Shown: positions 37,701 to 47,020 of the stretch, one piece after another
Layout: every line of letters starts with the position of its first letter
Position numbering within the stretch: position 1 is the first letter of the stretch
DNA from: Castanea sativa
Lineage: Eukaryota; Streptophyta; Magnoliopsida; Fagales; Fagaceae
NCBI RefSeq assembly: GCF_040712315.1
Contig: NC_134013.1
Coordinates: 44,967,001 to 45,031,000 of the forward strand
Reading direction: 5' to 3'
Length of the DNA stretch: 64,000 nt
The notes under the pieces: generated by a model
Told to the model about the DNA's origin: nothing
What the model saw: only the letters and a program-made list of their open reading frames with translations
Databases searched by the model: none
Translations under genes and position numbers: made by a program

Positions 37701-40700
37701 AAACCAGGAAGCCCTCCTCCCTATCAAGTTTCCACAACATCTTATCCTCACCGGACCCTTTCACCGAAGTACCATAAATGGTATCCATGAAACCAGCTAG
37801 TGCCTCTAATTCCTGAGCATGCACACCCCTAAAGAAACTTACATCCCAAAAAAGGACTCCATGATCAAGCTTCATAAGTTCAGCCACACTAACCTCCTTG
37901 TCTCGGCAAACTCTAAACAATTCAAGATAGTTGACTGCAAGAGAAGTCTCACCACACCAATGGTCTTGCCAAAATTTCACCCTATACCCATCCCCAATAT
38001 CATATAGAATGTGGCGAGAAAAAGAAGGTCATCCCCGACTAATATATTTCCACAAGCCAACACCATATGGACCATTAACAGGCCTAGTACACCAATCACC
38101 CCATTCACTGCCATATTTCACCTCTATCACTTGCCTCCAAAGGGCAGCCCTCTCCATCCCAAATCTCCATAGCCACTTCCCAAGCAAAGCTTCATTAAAA
38201 AGTCTTACCTTCCTTATCCCCAAGGTACCCGAAGCAATGGGATTGCAAACAGTAGCCCATTTAACCAAATGGAATTTTGGTTCATCTCCAATGCCACCCC
38301 ATAAGAAATTTCACTGGAGTTTCTCAATTTGGTTAGCCACAGCTGCAAGAATAGGAAATAGAGATAGAAAATAAATGGGTAAATTAGATAGAGTACTTCT
38401 AATTAAAGTGACTCTACCTCCCTTGAATAAATACAAATGTTTCCATCCTGCTAATCTCCATCAAGGTAGTCAAAGGCGAAAGGCGACCTTAAAGCGCCAA
38501 GGCCTTGTATTGCTCGAGGCGTGAGGCGACAAAAAGGTGCTAGCCCGAGTAAAGCAAGGTGGCCAAATTCTTAATATATTTATTTTACATATAGAACTTC
38601 AATCATATGTACCTAGTGTATTATAATATTATAATGAAGTGTTTTTCAATGTGTAGCATGAAGAAATTAGGTCTATCAAATTATTTCAAAATAGGATTAA
38701 CATGGTTTAGACTCTATTAGTTAGTTCTAACAGTACATTTTACAATAAGCTTCTATATAACAAAAAGTCTTACAAAACAAATTTGTAAATTAATTAAACT
38801 AACAATAGGTTTTATAACATACCTTTTGAAATTAATAGTCTAAAAACAAGTTTCACAACAAACTTCTATAAAAAAAAACTTTAAAATTATTATTAAAAAA
38901 AAGTAAAAAAAAAATTGAGGCTCTTGCCTTAGCGCCTTTTTCATGGCTTAAGGCGGTCGCCTTGCTTGCCTAGGCTCTAAAGGCGAGCGCCTCACAAAAG
39001 GCACCTCGCCTTAGAGCCTTTGAGGCGCCTTAGTGGCACCTCACCTCGCCCAGGCGCCTAGGCGAGCGCCCGGCTCGCCTTTGACTACACTGATCTCCAT
39101 TCTATCTTCTCCAGAATTGGGTTTCATATTGCCTTATCCTTGAATTTAGCTTCCAAAGGAAGACCCAAATACTTCAATGGAAGAGTACCTTGTTTACAAC
39201 CAAGGACAATCAACAATAAGTCCAAATTATCCACCATACCAACAAAAACCAACTCTGACTTACCCAAATTTATCTTTAGACCAGAGACCGCCTCAAACCA
39301 AATGAGGATCATACGGAAAAACAAAACCTGATCCAAATCAGCACCACAAAAAATCAAAGTGTCATCCGCAAAGAGAAGATAAGACACTGCCAATGATCTT
39401 CCCTCTTCACAACCCACACTAAAGCCTGACATGTGACCATCATGGACAGTTTTATCCAACATTCTCCCAAGGGCTTCCATAACCAGTACAAACAACAAAG
39501 GGGACAATGGGTCACCTTGTCTCAACCCCCTGAAACTCTCAAAAAACCCACAAGGAAAGCCATTTGTCAGAATAGAGAAACGAACTGTAGATATACAAAA
39601 GAACTGCATAAGAAATCCCCAGTTTACATAATCAAAGGCCGTTTCAACATCTAATTTACAAAGTAGCCCTGGCAACCCAATTTTCAATCTACTATCAACG
39701 CATTCTACTCTTGTTCCCTTTTATTCCTCTAGAAAATATGGCAGGATGCCCTTATTGTCTATATGTTTGAAAGCCTTCCACCTTCACACTTGTTTTGTAA
39801 TGAAGGAACCTTGTACTTAGTATCATTTTTAGAGACTTGAGCTATCCTTAATGCTAGCTCACTTACACTCACTCAAACCAAGTATCTTCTCACTATCTTC
39901 AGCAGCTTAAGATAGGGGTGACAATTTGTGTTCACGTGTCAGGTTTATGTCATGTCGACTTGTGAGTATCCGATTATATGAGTCAACACTAACCTGACAT
40001 GTTTATTAAATGGGTTAAGATTTCTCAACCCTAACACAACTCATTTATTAAATGGGTCAGTCGTGTTGACCTAAATATATATAGTTTTAACCAAATTGAT
40101 ATGATTTATGAAAAACTAAAAAATATAAATATTTTTAATATAAAAGTCAGAACTAATAAGTAACTGCATCACAAATAATTATTCAAAACTAAAGCATATC
40201 TCAATAACGCAAATAATCAATCATAATATATTAAAGAAAATAAACCACAACAATTAATAAGTTTATATACCTAGAGTTTGAAGGGTATATTGGTAAAATG
40301 TCATTTAATTAAACGGGTCAAACGGGTTTCATAAATTGGACCTAACCCAACCCGTTTATTAAACAGTTCAGTCATGTCAACCCGAATATAACAATAACCA
40401 ATTAAACCTCAACCCATAACCTGCTAATTTCGTGTCGTGTCAAGTTCGCAGGATGTGTCCAATTTTGTCACCCCTAGCTTACAAAGCCTAGCTACAAACC
40501 TATTTCTACCCCAATTGCTCATGGTGTCAAGCTCCCTTGAATGATGGAAATCTTCATAGTGATCCTACTAAATATCGGCAACTTGTAGGCCCTCTTTAGC
40601 ATCTACCTCTCACTTATCCAAACATCACTTATATAGTCCAACAAGTTTGTCAATTTATGCATGCTCCTCATGACATTCATGTCCAAGCTGCCAAATGTCT

Positions 40701-42444
40701 TTTTCGTTATCTTAAGGGCAACCGGCAATATTGGTTTTGGATTATACATTTCTCTTTCATACACAATGGGTTTATCTTGTAACGTAGATGGAAAATGGGT
40801 TGGGTGCCCTTATACTGGGCTTCTAGAATGGGTCGCTATATCTTTTTCAGCAGCAACCCCATTTCTTGATCTACCATGAAAAAAAAAAAAACTATTATTT
40901 ATTTATAGGAAATTTCTCTTGCTACCTTAAATCTTCTCTAAGTCCCAAGCCCTTTTTTATTTTGATGAATTGCTTGCTACTCAACTTGCTCTTGCTAATT
41001 CTTTTCTCATTCTCACACAAAGCATATTGAAATCTCTTACCATTTTGTTCAAGAACTGGTTTGCAAGAGCTACCTTGACATTCATTATGTTCACTTCTCC
41101 AGTCATATAACAAACATTTTCACCAAAGGTTTCCCTACTTCCATTATGCTGTAGATTTTGATCTAGGCGGGTGTGGTCTTCACCTCATTAGCTTGTGGGA
41201 GATCATGATAGGAGTTTTATACGATTATTGCCTTCAAGAATTACTATGAAGTAATTTACTAGATCATATAACATACACTAAGGGGGTACACTTTTATTGT
41301 CACCAACTCTTATGATGTATAAAGAATAATAAGAAGAAGAAGAAGATAAAATCCCAATGCGAATTGCGTTGTTCAGCCTCCAATTTTCATGCATGTATGT
41401 ATGTATAACCTAGGAGAAATTGACTTCAAAACAAATAAGCAGTAATTGTATCATATGATTTAACTTAATTTTCTTAATATGGAAGAAAATTCTTATTATA
41501 TCAAGGTCATTCTAGTTATTAGATTGATTTAAAATTGTTATAAACCCATGGCTAAAACTCACCCTTAAAAACCGGCTTACGGGAGGGTGCCCAAAAGCTT
41601 ATAAACACATAGGTAAGCTTATACTTAATCCATGTATCCATGTAGGACACTAGGATCATAACATAAATAAACCAAATACACTCTTTTTTAAAAATTAAAA
41701 AAAAAAATTTAAATTAAATACCCAACTTCCAATAGGACAAAGTTTAGCTCAAAACTAGTAATTGGAGCTGAGTTGTATGATTATTCATGTATGTATATTA
41801 GTATTAGAGTATTTAAAAAAGTCACATGACTCATTAAGAGAAAACTACATATCATGGAGCAATAAAACTCCCAACCAATCTGGAGTTTATGCAATGTTAG
41901 TTATATTTTATATTAATGAGTGAGAATCCAACACATAGTTTAATTTTCGCAAGTGCAGATTAGGTAATAGTTAAATTTAAACCACATTTGGCACAAGAAT
42001 TAAATATAGATGGATAAAGAGAGATATACATACCAGTGAAAGCAATGAAATCAGGATTTTCGGAAAGAATCAAAGTGTTGAGAAAGTGAGTGGTGTTGAG
42101 ATCGGAACAGTAGGGGAACTCCTCATCTAACACGTCTCGGCATCGACTCATTATTCCATTACCATAATGCATATCAGCCACCTATTTAATTTTAATTTTA
42201 ATTTTTTTATTTTGAGGAAATAGAAAGAAAGAAAGAGAAAGAGAATGAACGGATCTACCTGAAGGATTTTGAAGGTACCGTCGTAGCGGAACCGGAGTGG
42301 GAGATTTGGGTTTCTTTTGACGCGAACGGTGTCGTTTCCTGATAGTTTGTGTTTATGAAGAATAAGGTGTATGATTAAGGTGATAAATGCCAAGTACACC
42401 AAACTGTGCTTCCAATTTCCACTTTTTGATGATTCCACTTCCAT
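25285..42444 (-). CDS. PAP29-like: Probable purple acid phosphatase 29-like protein, four exons, 407 aa
   Basis: The exons are 42444-42259, 42181-42034, 26487-26060 and 25746-25285. All junctions are GT-AG and the join stays in frame (62 codons; 192 codons across exons 2-3; 153 codons plus stop). Metallophosphoesterase motifs are in order: VADMHYGNG (residues 63-71), GDN (112-114), LGNHDQE (145-151), a conserved FFHIPIPE (His 278) and MGHDHTND (324-331). Residues 14-30 form one hydrophobic segment, a signal peptide or anchor. Length is close to that of Arabidopsis PAP29 (near 390 aa). The family holds two metal ions and cleaves phosphate esters; some members of this short PAP group are labelled 'probable inactive'. 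The start ATG at 42444 is the first in frame. Intron 2 is about 15.5 kb and full of transposons, yet the coding exons look intact. The gene is recognised with high confidence; enzyme activity is inference. Confidence 0.93.
26060..26487 (-). CDS. PAP29-like: PAP29-like exon 3
   Basis: 428 bases, acceptor ATTAG|GAGACAAT and donor TTTCAG|GTATAC. It completes TGDNIFGPS and carries the LGNHDQES motif and the block ending RGISQRFQ. Confidence 0.93.
26488..27250. other. Original PAP intron 2 DNA, downstream end
   Basis: AT-rich intron sequence between exon 3 and the Copia insertion. It has no coding signal. Confidence 0.6.
27251..27424 (+). repeat. 5' LTR of the intronic Copia
   Basis: About 174 bases matching the copy at 41197-41391. 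It is followed closely by AAGGTATCAGCTTCATGGG, a decayed initiator-Met tRNA primer site. Ends are approximate. Confidence 0.65.
27551..28560 (+). pseudogene. Copia gag/protease traces
   Basis: Frame-shifting traces of a Copia gag. The ATG near 27551 leads to [19 protein letters not shown] sequence in a second frame; '[10 protein letters not shown]' and '[17 protein letters not shown]' lie near 27820-27905. A protease-like '[18 protein letters not shown]' follows near 28495. Stops and shifts are frequent and no frame is usable. Confidence 0.55.
29000..29198. mobile_element. 181-bp MITE (29009-29189), 9-base TSD
   Basis: The ends GGGTAAATTACACCACC and GGTTAAATTACATCAAT (inverse) are terminal inverted repeats. 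TTGATTTCA (29000-29008) and TTGATTTTA (29190-29198) form a 9-base target duplication with one mismatch. Nine bases would fit a Mutator-type MITE. Confidence 0.7.
29199..29640. other. Unclassified intronic DNA
   Basis: Includes a possible promoter-like 'CTAATATAAATAAGGG' near 29268, perhaps from a small LTR. There is not enough to call an element, and no coding frame. Confidence 0.35.
29641..31348. mobile_element. TIR DNA transposon (non-autonomous), about 1.7 kb, with a nested foldback
   Basis: The left end ATAGTTGTTAGTATCGTATG and the right end read inversely (ATAGTTGTCAAATCATGAAT) are terminal inverted repeats. Both ends are rich in 'CGTATCG/CGATACG'. TTGGAT occurs outside both ends. No transposase frame is seen. 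About 800 bases in the middle belong to a separate foldback insertion. Confidence 0.6.
30342..31139. mobile_element. Foldback element with ACTCGAG repeats
   Basis: Long inverted ends: 'ATAAGG...TTTTTGCAA', 'GTTAGTTAGCAATGTTTTC' and 'AAACTATTTAG' on the left recur in inverse at the right end (31134-31139 inward). Between them are several short palindromes of the type GACTCGAGT/ACTCGAG. The centre (30680-30900) is GC-richer and gives an ORF ([18 protein letters not shown]...) that I do not recognise; it may be captured DNA. Target duplication is unclear. Confidence 0.55.
32055..32333 (-). pseudogene. LINE-1 zf-RVT region fragment
   Basis: [17 protein letters not shown] and [20 protein letters not shown] are typical of the region after RT in plant LINEs. 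It continues in shifted frames to about 31640. Confidence 0.8.
34042..34420 (-). pseudogene. LINE-1 endonuclease domain fragment
   Basis: Frame from [19 protein letters not shown] through [13 protein letters not shown] to [12 protein letters not shown]. This is the N-terminal half of an apurinic endonuclease-type domain of plant L1 LINEs. It breaks off after about 100 codons. Confidence 0.75.
35333..35564 (+). repeat. 118-base tandem duplication
   Basis: GAGCATGCTTCAAACCCATC starts at 35333 and again at 35451. The two units are nearly identical through CAACATAAATTTTTA; the first has three extra bases (TAT/TTA) in the middle. It lies in the Copia integrase C-terminal part, directly beside the 5' end of LINE-1. 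Confidence 0.85.
35550..36195 (+). pseudogene. Copia integrase C-terminus / RT N-terminus trace
   Basis: Traces on the plus strand: '[17 protein letters not shown]', '[15 protein letters not shown]' (integrase C-terminus, FLGYS type) and later '[16 protein letters not shown]' (lead-in to Copia RT). The frame is cut at 36196 by LINE-2. Confidence 0.65.
36264..37142. mobile_element. hAT-like element (36272-37134), 8-base TSD
   Basis: The ends TATGAAGCACCGACGCGG and, inversely, CCTAAAGAAGCATGGGTGCGG are similar terminal repeats. CAAGGGGC (36264-36271) and CAAGGGGT (37135-37142) form an 8-base target duplication with one mismatch. Ends are GC-rich ('CCCGCACCC'). Overlapping ORFs of 110-130 codons inside are low-complexity and not transposase. 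It is inserted in the 3' part of LINE-2. Confidence 0.75.
38454..39100. mobile_element. hAT-like element (38462-39092), perfect 8-base TSD ATCTCCAT
   Basis: The ends CAAGGTAGTCAAAGGCG and, inversely, CAGTGTAGTCAAAGGCG are terminal inverted repeats. ATCTCCAT flanks both sides (38454-38461 and 39093-39100). Eight-base duplications and CA(G) ends are hAT traits. The subterminal parts are full of AGGCG/CGCCT, the centre is AT-rich, and there is no transposase frame. It splits LINE-2 between its RT and its C-terminal part. Confidence 0.88.
39124..39687 (-). pseudogene. LINE-2 reverse transcriptase fragment
   Basis: An uninterrupted frame of 187 codons with the RT blocks [43 protein letters not shown] and [15 protein letters not shown]. 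In the first block T replaces the usual K and F the usual Y. The N-terminal endonuclease is absent. Confidence 0.88.
39905..40484. mobile_element. hAT-like MITE (39913-40476)
   Basis: The ends TAGGGGTGACAATTTGTG and, inversely, TAGGGGTGACAAAATTGG are near-identical terminal repeats, with subterminal 'AAACGGGTC/GACCCGTTT'-type motifs. GCTTAAGA and GCTTACAA flank it as a decayed 8-base duplication. It splits the Copia RT/RNase H trace. Confidence 0.82.
40485..41150 (+). pseudogene. Copia RT end / RNase H trace
   Basis: Plus-strand traces: '[14 protein letters not shown]', '[12 protein letters not shown]', '[19 protein letters not shown]', 'CLFRYLKGN' and, near 41015-41130, '[17 protein letters not shown]' and '[12 protein letters not shown]'. 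These are the end of Copia RT and the RNase H tail. Stops and at least two frame changes occur. Confidence 0.75.
41197..41391 (+). repeat. 3' LTR of the intronic Copia
   Basis: Starts TGATAGGAG directly after the purine tract CTTGTGGGAGATCA (41182-41195). It matches the 5' LTR but has an added GAA repeat near 41330. The right end is approximate. Confidence 0.65.
41392..42033. other. PAP intron 2, upstream end
   Basis: Intron DNA between the Copia and exon 2. It contains 'TTAAAAACCGGCTTACGGGA' near 41566, a phrase seen in some plant LTR-type repeats, but no element ends could be fixed. There is no coding signal apart from the exon. Confidence 0.45.
42034..42181 (-). CDS. PAP29-like: PAP29-like exon 2
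   Basis: 148 bases, acceptor AATAG|GTGGCT and donor ACTG|GTATGT. It encodes the first metal-binding motif VADMHYGNG and the block ending NPDFIAFT; the next glycine codon is split by the giant intron. Confidence 0.92.
42259..42444 (-). CDS. PAP29-like: PAP29-like exon 1
   Basis: 62 codons from ATG to ...KILQ, with donor CAG|GTAGAT. It encodes the short cytosolic tail, the hydrophobic segment and the '[15 protein letters not shown]' lead into the phosphatase fold. Confidence 0.92.
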
Positions 42445-42505
42445 CACCGCTACTCTCTATCATTGACTGCTGTATCAATAAGTTTCTGTGTTTCGTTTCA
42501 TTTTT

Positions 42506-42525
42506 GGGTTATATCTTATATATAA
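42506..42525 (-). promoter_or_regulatory. Possible TATA box of PAP29-like gene
   Basis: On the minus strand, ATTATATATAAGATATAACC lies about 60-80 bases before the ATG at 42444, a usual distance for a plant gene with a short leader. Confidence 0.5.
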
Positions 42526-42599
42526 TGGGGTGGGGCTTTCACTCACTGTTGTGCCACGTGTTTTTTTTTTTTTTTTTGAAATAATCTATATCATTTCAT

Positions 42600-43460
42600 A
42601 TCATTATATACTATACAATAAAAGTTGGGTTTAGAAGTTATGGTTACGCAAAGTGACTTCACCAAATTGAATTTTTTTTTTTTAGATTTTAAAAAGAAAA
42701 CATTTAAAACCAACTAATATTAGATTAGCATTAGATTGTTTATTTATGTCAACTTCTAATTACAACGACTAACAAAAACTAATTAGATAAACCCAATCTG
42801 AATCAAATATCATCCCAAAACTAATTAGATAAAATAGGAATACAAAAATTTCTAATTAAAATGAATTACAAGGAACAAAAAAAACTAATTATATGAAGAC
42901 TAAGATGCATAAAACATAAAAATAAAAATAAAAAACAAAAAGGAGAAGATGAATTTGGTCACAATTGAAATCTTATCCACATCAAATACCACTTCCAAAT
43001 ATTAATATTTTACTATTATACATTGACTCCTTTAATTTTCAAACTAAGTCTCTCTCGGTTTTCAAAAAAAAAAAAAATCTCTCTCCCTCTCCTAGAAGTC
43101 GTTTGACATGGAAGATGTCACTACCACCACTGGCAAGTATTTTTTTACACTTTACACGCACTTGATTTGTCTTTCAAAACAAAAATCTATTATGAATTTA
43201 CGACTATCAAGATCTGTAGATTTTGCCAACAAAAAGCAAAGAAACAATAGTCTTGCAAATAGATCATATAAGCAATGAACAATTGAATGTAACCAATATA
43301 ATTATACATTTATTTTACATAGTAAATTTGTATCGAATTACAAATTTATCTACTTCAATTGTGTACATTTATTTTATAAGAAATTTGTTTCAATAAACTA
43401 ATCTTGAATTATGAATACTTCAATAAACCAGGATGCTATTGTTGTTGCAAATTTGCAAAG
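42600..43460. other. PAP upstream region, AT-rich, no gene
   Basis: Repeated short phrases such as 'ACTAATTAGATAAA' near 42777 and 42817, and A- and T-runs. No coding frame or clear element ends. Confidence 0.45.
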
Positions 43461-43465
43461 ACGTG

Positions 43466-44573
43466 ATATTATAATATGGAGTCCAAATCTTCTGTCCCAA
43501 CTTATATGCTTCACTCTATACTCCACCAAATATATCATGCCACGTCGACATCATTTATTATACAAAAACGAAGAGTTAAACGGAGTCAATCTCCTCAATC
43601 TTAACTCACGTTCCAAACCCAAGTAAGGGGAAAAAAAAAAAAAAAAAAACAAAGCACTACAATCAAAATACCCAGCCAACACCGAATTCCACCACCAAAA
43701 CCACTGTTGGAGAAGATGAAGAGGGGATATCATAGCAAAGAACAGAGCTTCCAAGCCTCAATGATCAAGCTGTCCCTCTGATTTTCTTTTTTATTCTCTC
43801 ACACAAAACCCATGTGAGATTGTTTCTCACATGGAAATGGAAACCAAATCGATTACAGATTTGGACTTAAGGTATTTGTAGGTTCCTTTGCTTTCTATGA
43901 TGTATAAAACAAAAGTTAAGTGATGGGCTCCTTTGCTTTGGGTTTTTATTTTTTATTTTTAGGTTGATGGGTTTTTAGCCAAGAAGACCACCATGGGTAG
44001 GGGCTAAGAATTTTCTCTTCACCAGCATTGGCGTTGGTTTTGGAATGGTGTAGGGGCAAAGAATTTTGTTACGCACTACCATGGGTGGTGGTCCAGTAAT
44101 TTGTTTTAGGTGTACCGAAATAGGAGTTGGTGGTTGAGGAGATTCATCCTCGTCATCTTCTCTAGCAGTGACTTTGGTGGTGGCTGGATATTTTGATGGT
44201 GGTGCTGTCAGCTGTTATTTATTTATTTTTATTTTTTTGGGTTTTGTGTGAGAGAATAAAAAAAAAAATCAGAGGGACAGCTTGATCATTAAGGCTTGGA
44301 AGCTCTATTCTTTGCTATGATATCCCCTCTTCATCTTCTCCAATAGTGGTTTTGGTGGTGGAATCCGGTGTTGGCTGGGTATTTTGATTGTAGTGCTTTT
44401 TTTTTTTTTAAACTTACTTGGGTTTGGAATGTGAGTTAAGATTGAGGAGATTGACTCTGTTTAACTCTTCCGTTTCTATATAATAAATGATGTCCACGTG
44501 GCTTGATATATTTGGTGGAGTATAAAGTGGAGCATATAAGTTGGGACAGATGATTTGGACTCTATAATATGTA
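43466..44573. repeat. Long near-identical inverted repeat (arms about 340 bases)
   Basis: The left arm (43466-43811) and right arm (44239-44573) are inverse copies with few differences. Shared blocks include GAGTCCAAATC, CTGTCCCAACTTATATGC, TACTCCACCAAATATATCA, AGTTAAAC.GAGTCAATCTCC, AGAAGATGAAGAGGGGATAT and GATCAAGCTGTCCCTCTG. The main length difference is a poly-A run. The spacer is about 430 bases and holds 'TTGGTGGTGG' phrases. A transcript through it would form a long hairpin. It could be a foldback transposon or a recent inverted duplication. It lies about 1 kb upstream of the PAP29-like start codon. Confidence 0.88.
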
Positions 44574-45215
44574 CCAACAAAAGAAAAACTTCATTCAAGA
44601 AATTGATCTGCAGGCAAGTCTTTTTCTTTTTCTTTTTTCTGTAAAAACTATTGTTATTATTAGTACATTGACTTCAGTAGTTGCCATGCATAAGTTTCTT
44701 CCTTATGGGTTAAATGGTTGAACAACGTTTAAATAAAAAAACAAGAGAAGATGAAGATCCATTATGGTTGCATAAATTTTTTTAGATTATTAAGATAATA
44801 AATATTTTTTTTTTTTAATCTTATCTTCTTCTTTTATGATTTCTAAGTTGATAAAAATATTAATTTGATTACAATCCAAATTTTATAATAAATGGATGAT
44901 TCTCTCATTGCTTAAGTTAAAAGATGATAAACTATTTCCATAGGGGACTTGGAACATTCTAATCCTTTATTAAATTCATAAGAAAAGACATGGGAATCAT
45001 AAAATGCAAAAAAGTAAAATTTGGGGCATATCAAGGTGGTCAATTAGTCCTTCTTTCTTTTGATTGGACTTTTGTAAACTTTCTCAGCTATGTAAACCCA
45101 CTTCATGACAGCCTTTAAGTTATTTCTTGTACCCTAAAGCTGGATGAAGCAATCGGAGCCTCTCATATGGCTATATTTGGAAAAGAAAAGAGAGAAGGAG
45201 AGAGCATGAGTAAAC
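44574..45215. other. Gene-free AT-rich stretch
   Basis: No coding frame or repeat ends were recognised. Confidence 0.45.
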
Positions 45216-45216
45216 G

Positions 45217-45219
<3 letters not shown>

Positions 45220-45247
<28 letters not shown>

Positions 45248-45248
45248 T

Positions 45249-45290
<42 letters not shown>
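45220..45290. repeat. (GA)n(TA)n compound microsatellite
   Basis: About 28 bases of GA followed by about 43 bases of TA, with one interruption. Confidence 0.92.
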
Positions 45291-45293
<3 letters not shown>

Positions 45294-45351
45294 CAGAGAC
45301 GGTATAAGGAGCCTCGATGAGTTGAAAACTGAAAGGCAATCCATGCAAAAA

Positions 45352-45576
45352 TTAGAGGAATCCTGCTAGGTTAAGGACCTCAGAAAAATTAGGGATTGAG
45401 GGTTTCAGCCAAGTAGGAATCCAAAAGTTGGCAATAGTATGAAGGAGAGGTTCATCCGCCTCGATTTGATGATATGGGAAGATGCAAGAAAGACCAAAAG
45501 GGATGAGAGCCTTTTTGAAACTAGGGCCAAGCTTCTTGATCCATGCCAAGACCTCTAAAGGAAAGAATTCTGCCAT
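45352..45576 (-). pseudogene. DUF7745-like fragment of a plant mobile-element protein
   Basis: A frame of 74 codons: MAEFFPLEVLAWIKKLGPSF, then KALIPFGLSCIFPYHQIEAD and EPLLHTIANFWIPTW. The phrase 'PFGLSxIxPYHxIxADEPLLHxxANFWIPTW' is, from memory, a hallmark of a plant protein family (DUF7745) often found as an antisense gene in retrotransposons. After TW the expected continuation is lost and the frame ends. The flanks carry no further conserved part. The family name is recalled, not searched. Confidence 0.5.
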
Positions 45577-46132
45577 TGGAAAGCTTTGAGAAGTGTTTTC
45601 TGAGTCTAGGATGTGTTTGGTGAAGGTTTGGAGACCTTAACGGTTATTTTGGACTTGAATAGAGGAAATTAGAGTTTCTAGCCCTCAGAACACACACGTA
45701 GGGTCAGGACTGCGCATGCATGGTCAAGACCTACGTACGCAGGCCCATGTCTACGCATGCAGGAAGGAAGGCAGAACCAAGTTTTCCCCTGTTTTGAGTG
45801 TGTTTTCTCTCCAAAAGCTCCTCCTGTGAGTTCTTACAGCCTAAAAACTACTCTAAACAGAATTCAAGCTTAGAATTTCCAAATATCAAAGATCAAAAAT
45901 AGCATAATTGCATAAAGTTTCCATAAGTTTGTAGTTTAAGTACATATCCCAAATAAAAGCATAAATGTGAAAGATGTTCTTAAATTCAACCCAATGTCTC
46001 AAATCAAATCCAAAGTGTAAGAATGTATGCTATGTTATGCTATCTATGTCTGTGTCTATGTTTGTGTCTATCTGCAGAATCACTAGAAACGCCTCTTCCT
46101 CGACTGATAGCTTGGAGTCGACTTTGAGCCTC

Positions 46133-46185
46133 CGCCACCACCACCATCACCACCACCACCACCATCACCATCATCATCACTGGCA
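46133..46185. repeat. CAC/CAT trinucleotide repeat in PMD gene
   Basis: A run of CAC and CAT triplets, encoding Gly and Asp on the minus strand at the C-terminal end of the PMD frame. Confidence 0.85.
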
Positions 46186-46839
46186 CCTTCACCACCGTAT
46201 AGGTGCTTGGAATACTCGGTCACCTCCAACTTGAGGTTCCCCATAAGCTAAACAAGCTCATCATGCTCCTGTAGATGACGCATGAAATCCACCTCAAGGT
46301 CGGTATAGCGGATCATCTTTGTGGCATAACTCCTCCCAAGTAACTCTAGACCCACTCAAGTGTCTGACTCGCCCTCCAAGTTTATCAAGGCCCTATCAAA
46401 CCGCAGGCTAGTCATGTGGTGGAAGTCATGGGGAGTGATGGTCATCTCTCGATCAGCAATGTGAAAGGTGTGGGTAGTGCCCCACCACCTCTCAACCAAG
46501 GTCTGCACCAAGATAACACTAACGGATCTCTCTGGTAGAAAATGGACAATGGGCTCGAAGCCCACAACATGTATATGGCCCCGAGTCTCCTCATTGAGAA
46601 TTTCGTACCATACCGGTACCTGGTTGGTACTTCCTCTGCCGAAATAGGGAGGTAAAACCTGCAAAAAGAAAATGAGATTAAATTCATGAGTAGGTGAAAA
46701 GAATGGTGGGAAAGTGATATTGGATTCATAATAGGACAAAATATGACATGGGACATACAATTGGATGGAAAAATGGTGAGGAATGATGTTAAAATTGCAA
46801 ATAGATGGAAAAGGAGTTTAAATGCTCAAAATAGGGTTT

Positions 46840-47020
46840 ATGTTAGGTAGCATGCGCGCGTAGGAATGAGGCTGTGTGCACAAGTACTCTGCACGCATGT
46901 GCAGGCTGAAACCTACGTGCGCAAGAACTGAAAAACAGATACACACACGCAAGAATGCGCCTACGTATGCATGAGTATAGGCTACACGCGCAAGAAAATG
47001 CCTACGCACGCATGAATGCA
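46840..47020. repeat. Dispersed alternating purine-pyrimidine motifs (ACGTGCGC / ACGCATGC)
   Basis: Phrases such as CATGCGCGCGTAGG, CTGCACGCATGTGCAGGC, CCTACGTGCGCAAG and CCTACGCACGCATG recur every 20-30 bases. The same theme recurs at 45700-45770, 48785-48870 and inside the LTR at 49435-49540. Confidence 0.65.

Larger units (their letters stand above)
36196..39720 (-). mobile_element. LINE-2: 5'-truncated non-LTR retrotransposon, with two hAT-like insertions
   Basis: The 3' tail is the T-run at 36199-36207 on the plus strand, followed by 'GATATCAAAAAGGGGAGCAC'. Moving rightwards come the zf-RVT end (37344-37150, [20 protein letters not shown]), 37980-37699 ([13 protein letters not shown]), 38268-38029 ([20 protein letters not shown]) and reverse transcriptase at 39687-39124 with [26 protein letters not shown] and the catalytic FADD near 39370. 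The 5' end stops within RT near 39720, a typical 5' truncation. It is inserted in the intronic Copia and is better preserved than LINE-1, so probably younger. Confidence 0.82.
27251..41391 (+). mobile_element. Copia retrotransposon relic in PAP intron 2, interrupted many times
   Basis: Two short LTRs (about 175-195 bases) mark the ends: 27251-27424 and 41197-41391 share ATAGGAG, 'TAGATCATATA', 'ACTCTTATGATGTA' and 'TTGTTCAGCCTC'. A PBS-like GGTATCAGC follows the 5' LTR (near 27424). Gag traces start near 27551. A protease-like '[13 protein letters not shown]' lies near 28500 and an integrase C-terminal trace near 35550-35690 (LDYSS...LDPKS...LGYS). '[15 protein letters not shown]' lies near 36150-36190. 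The late RT/RNase H part is at 40485-41130. The core of RT, including the catalytic motif, was not found. LINEs, hAT-like elements and a TIR element sit inside it. The orientation is opposite to the PAP gene. Confidence 0.75.
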
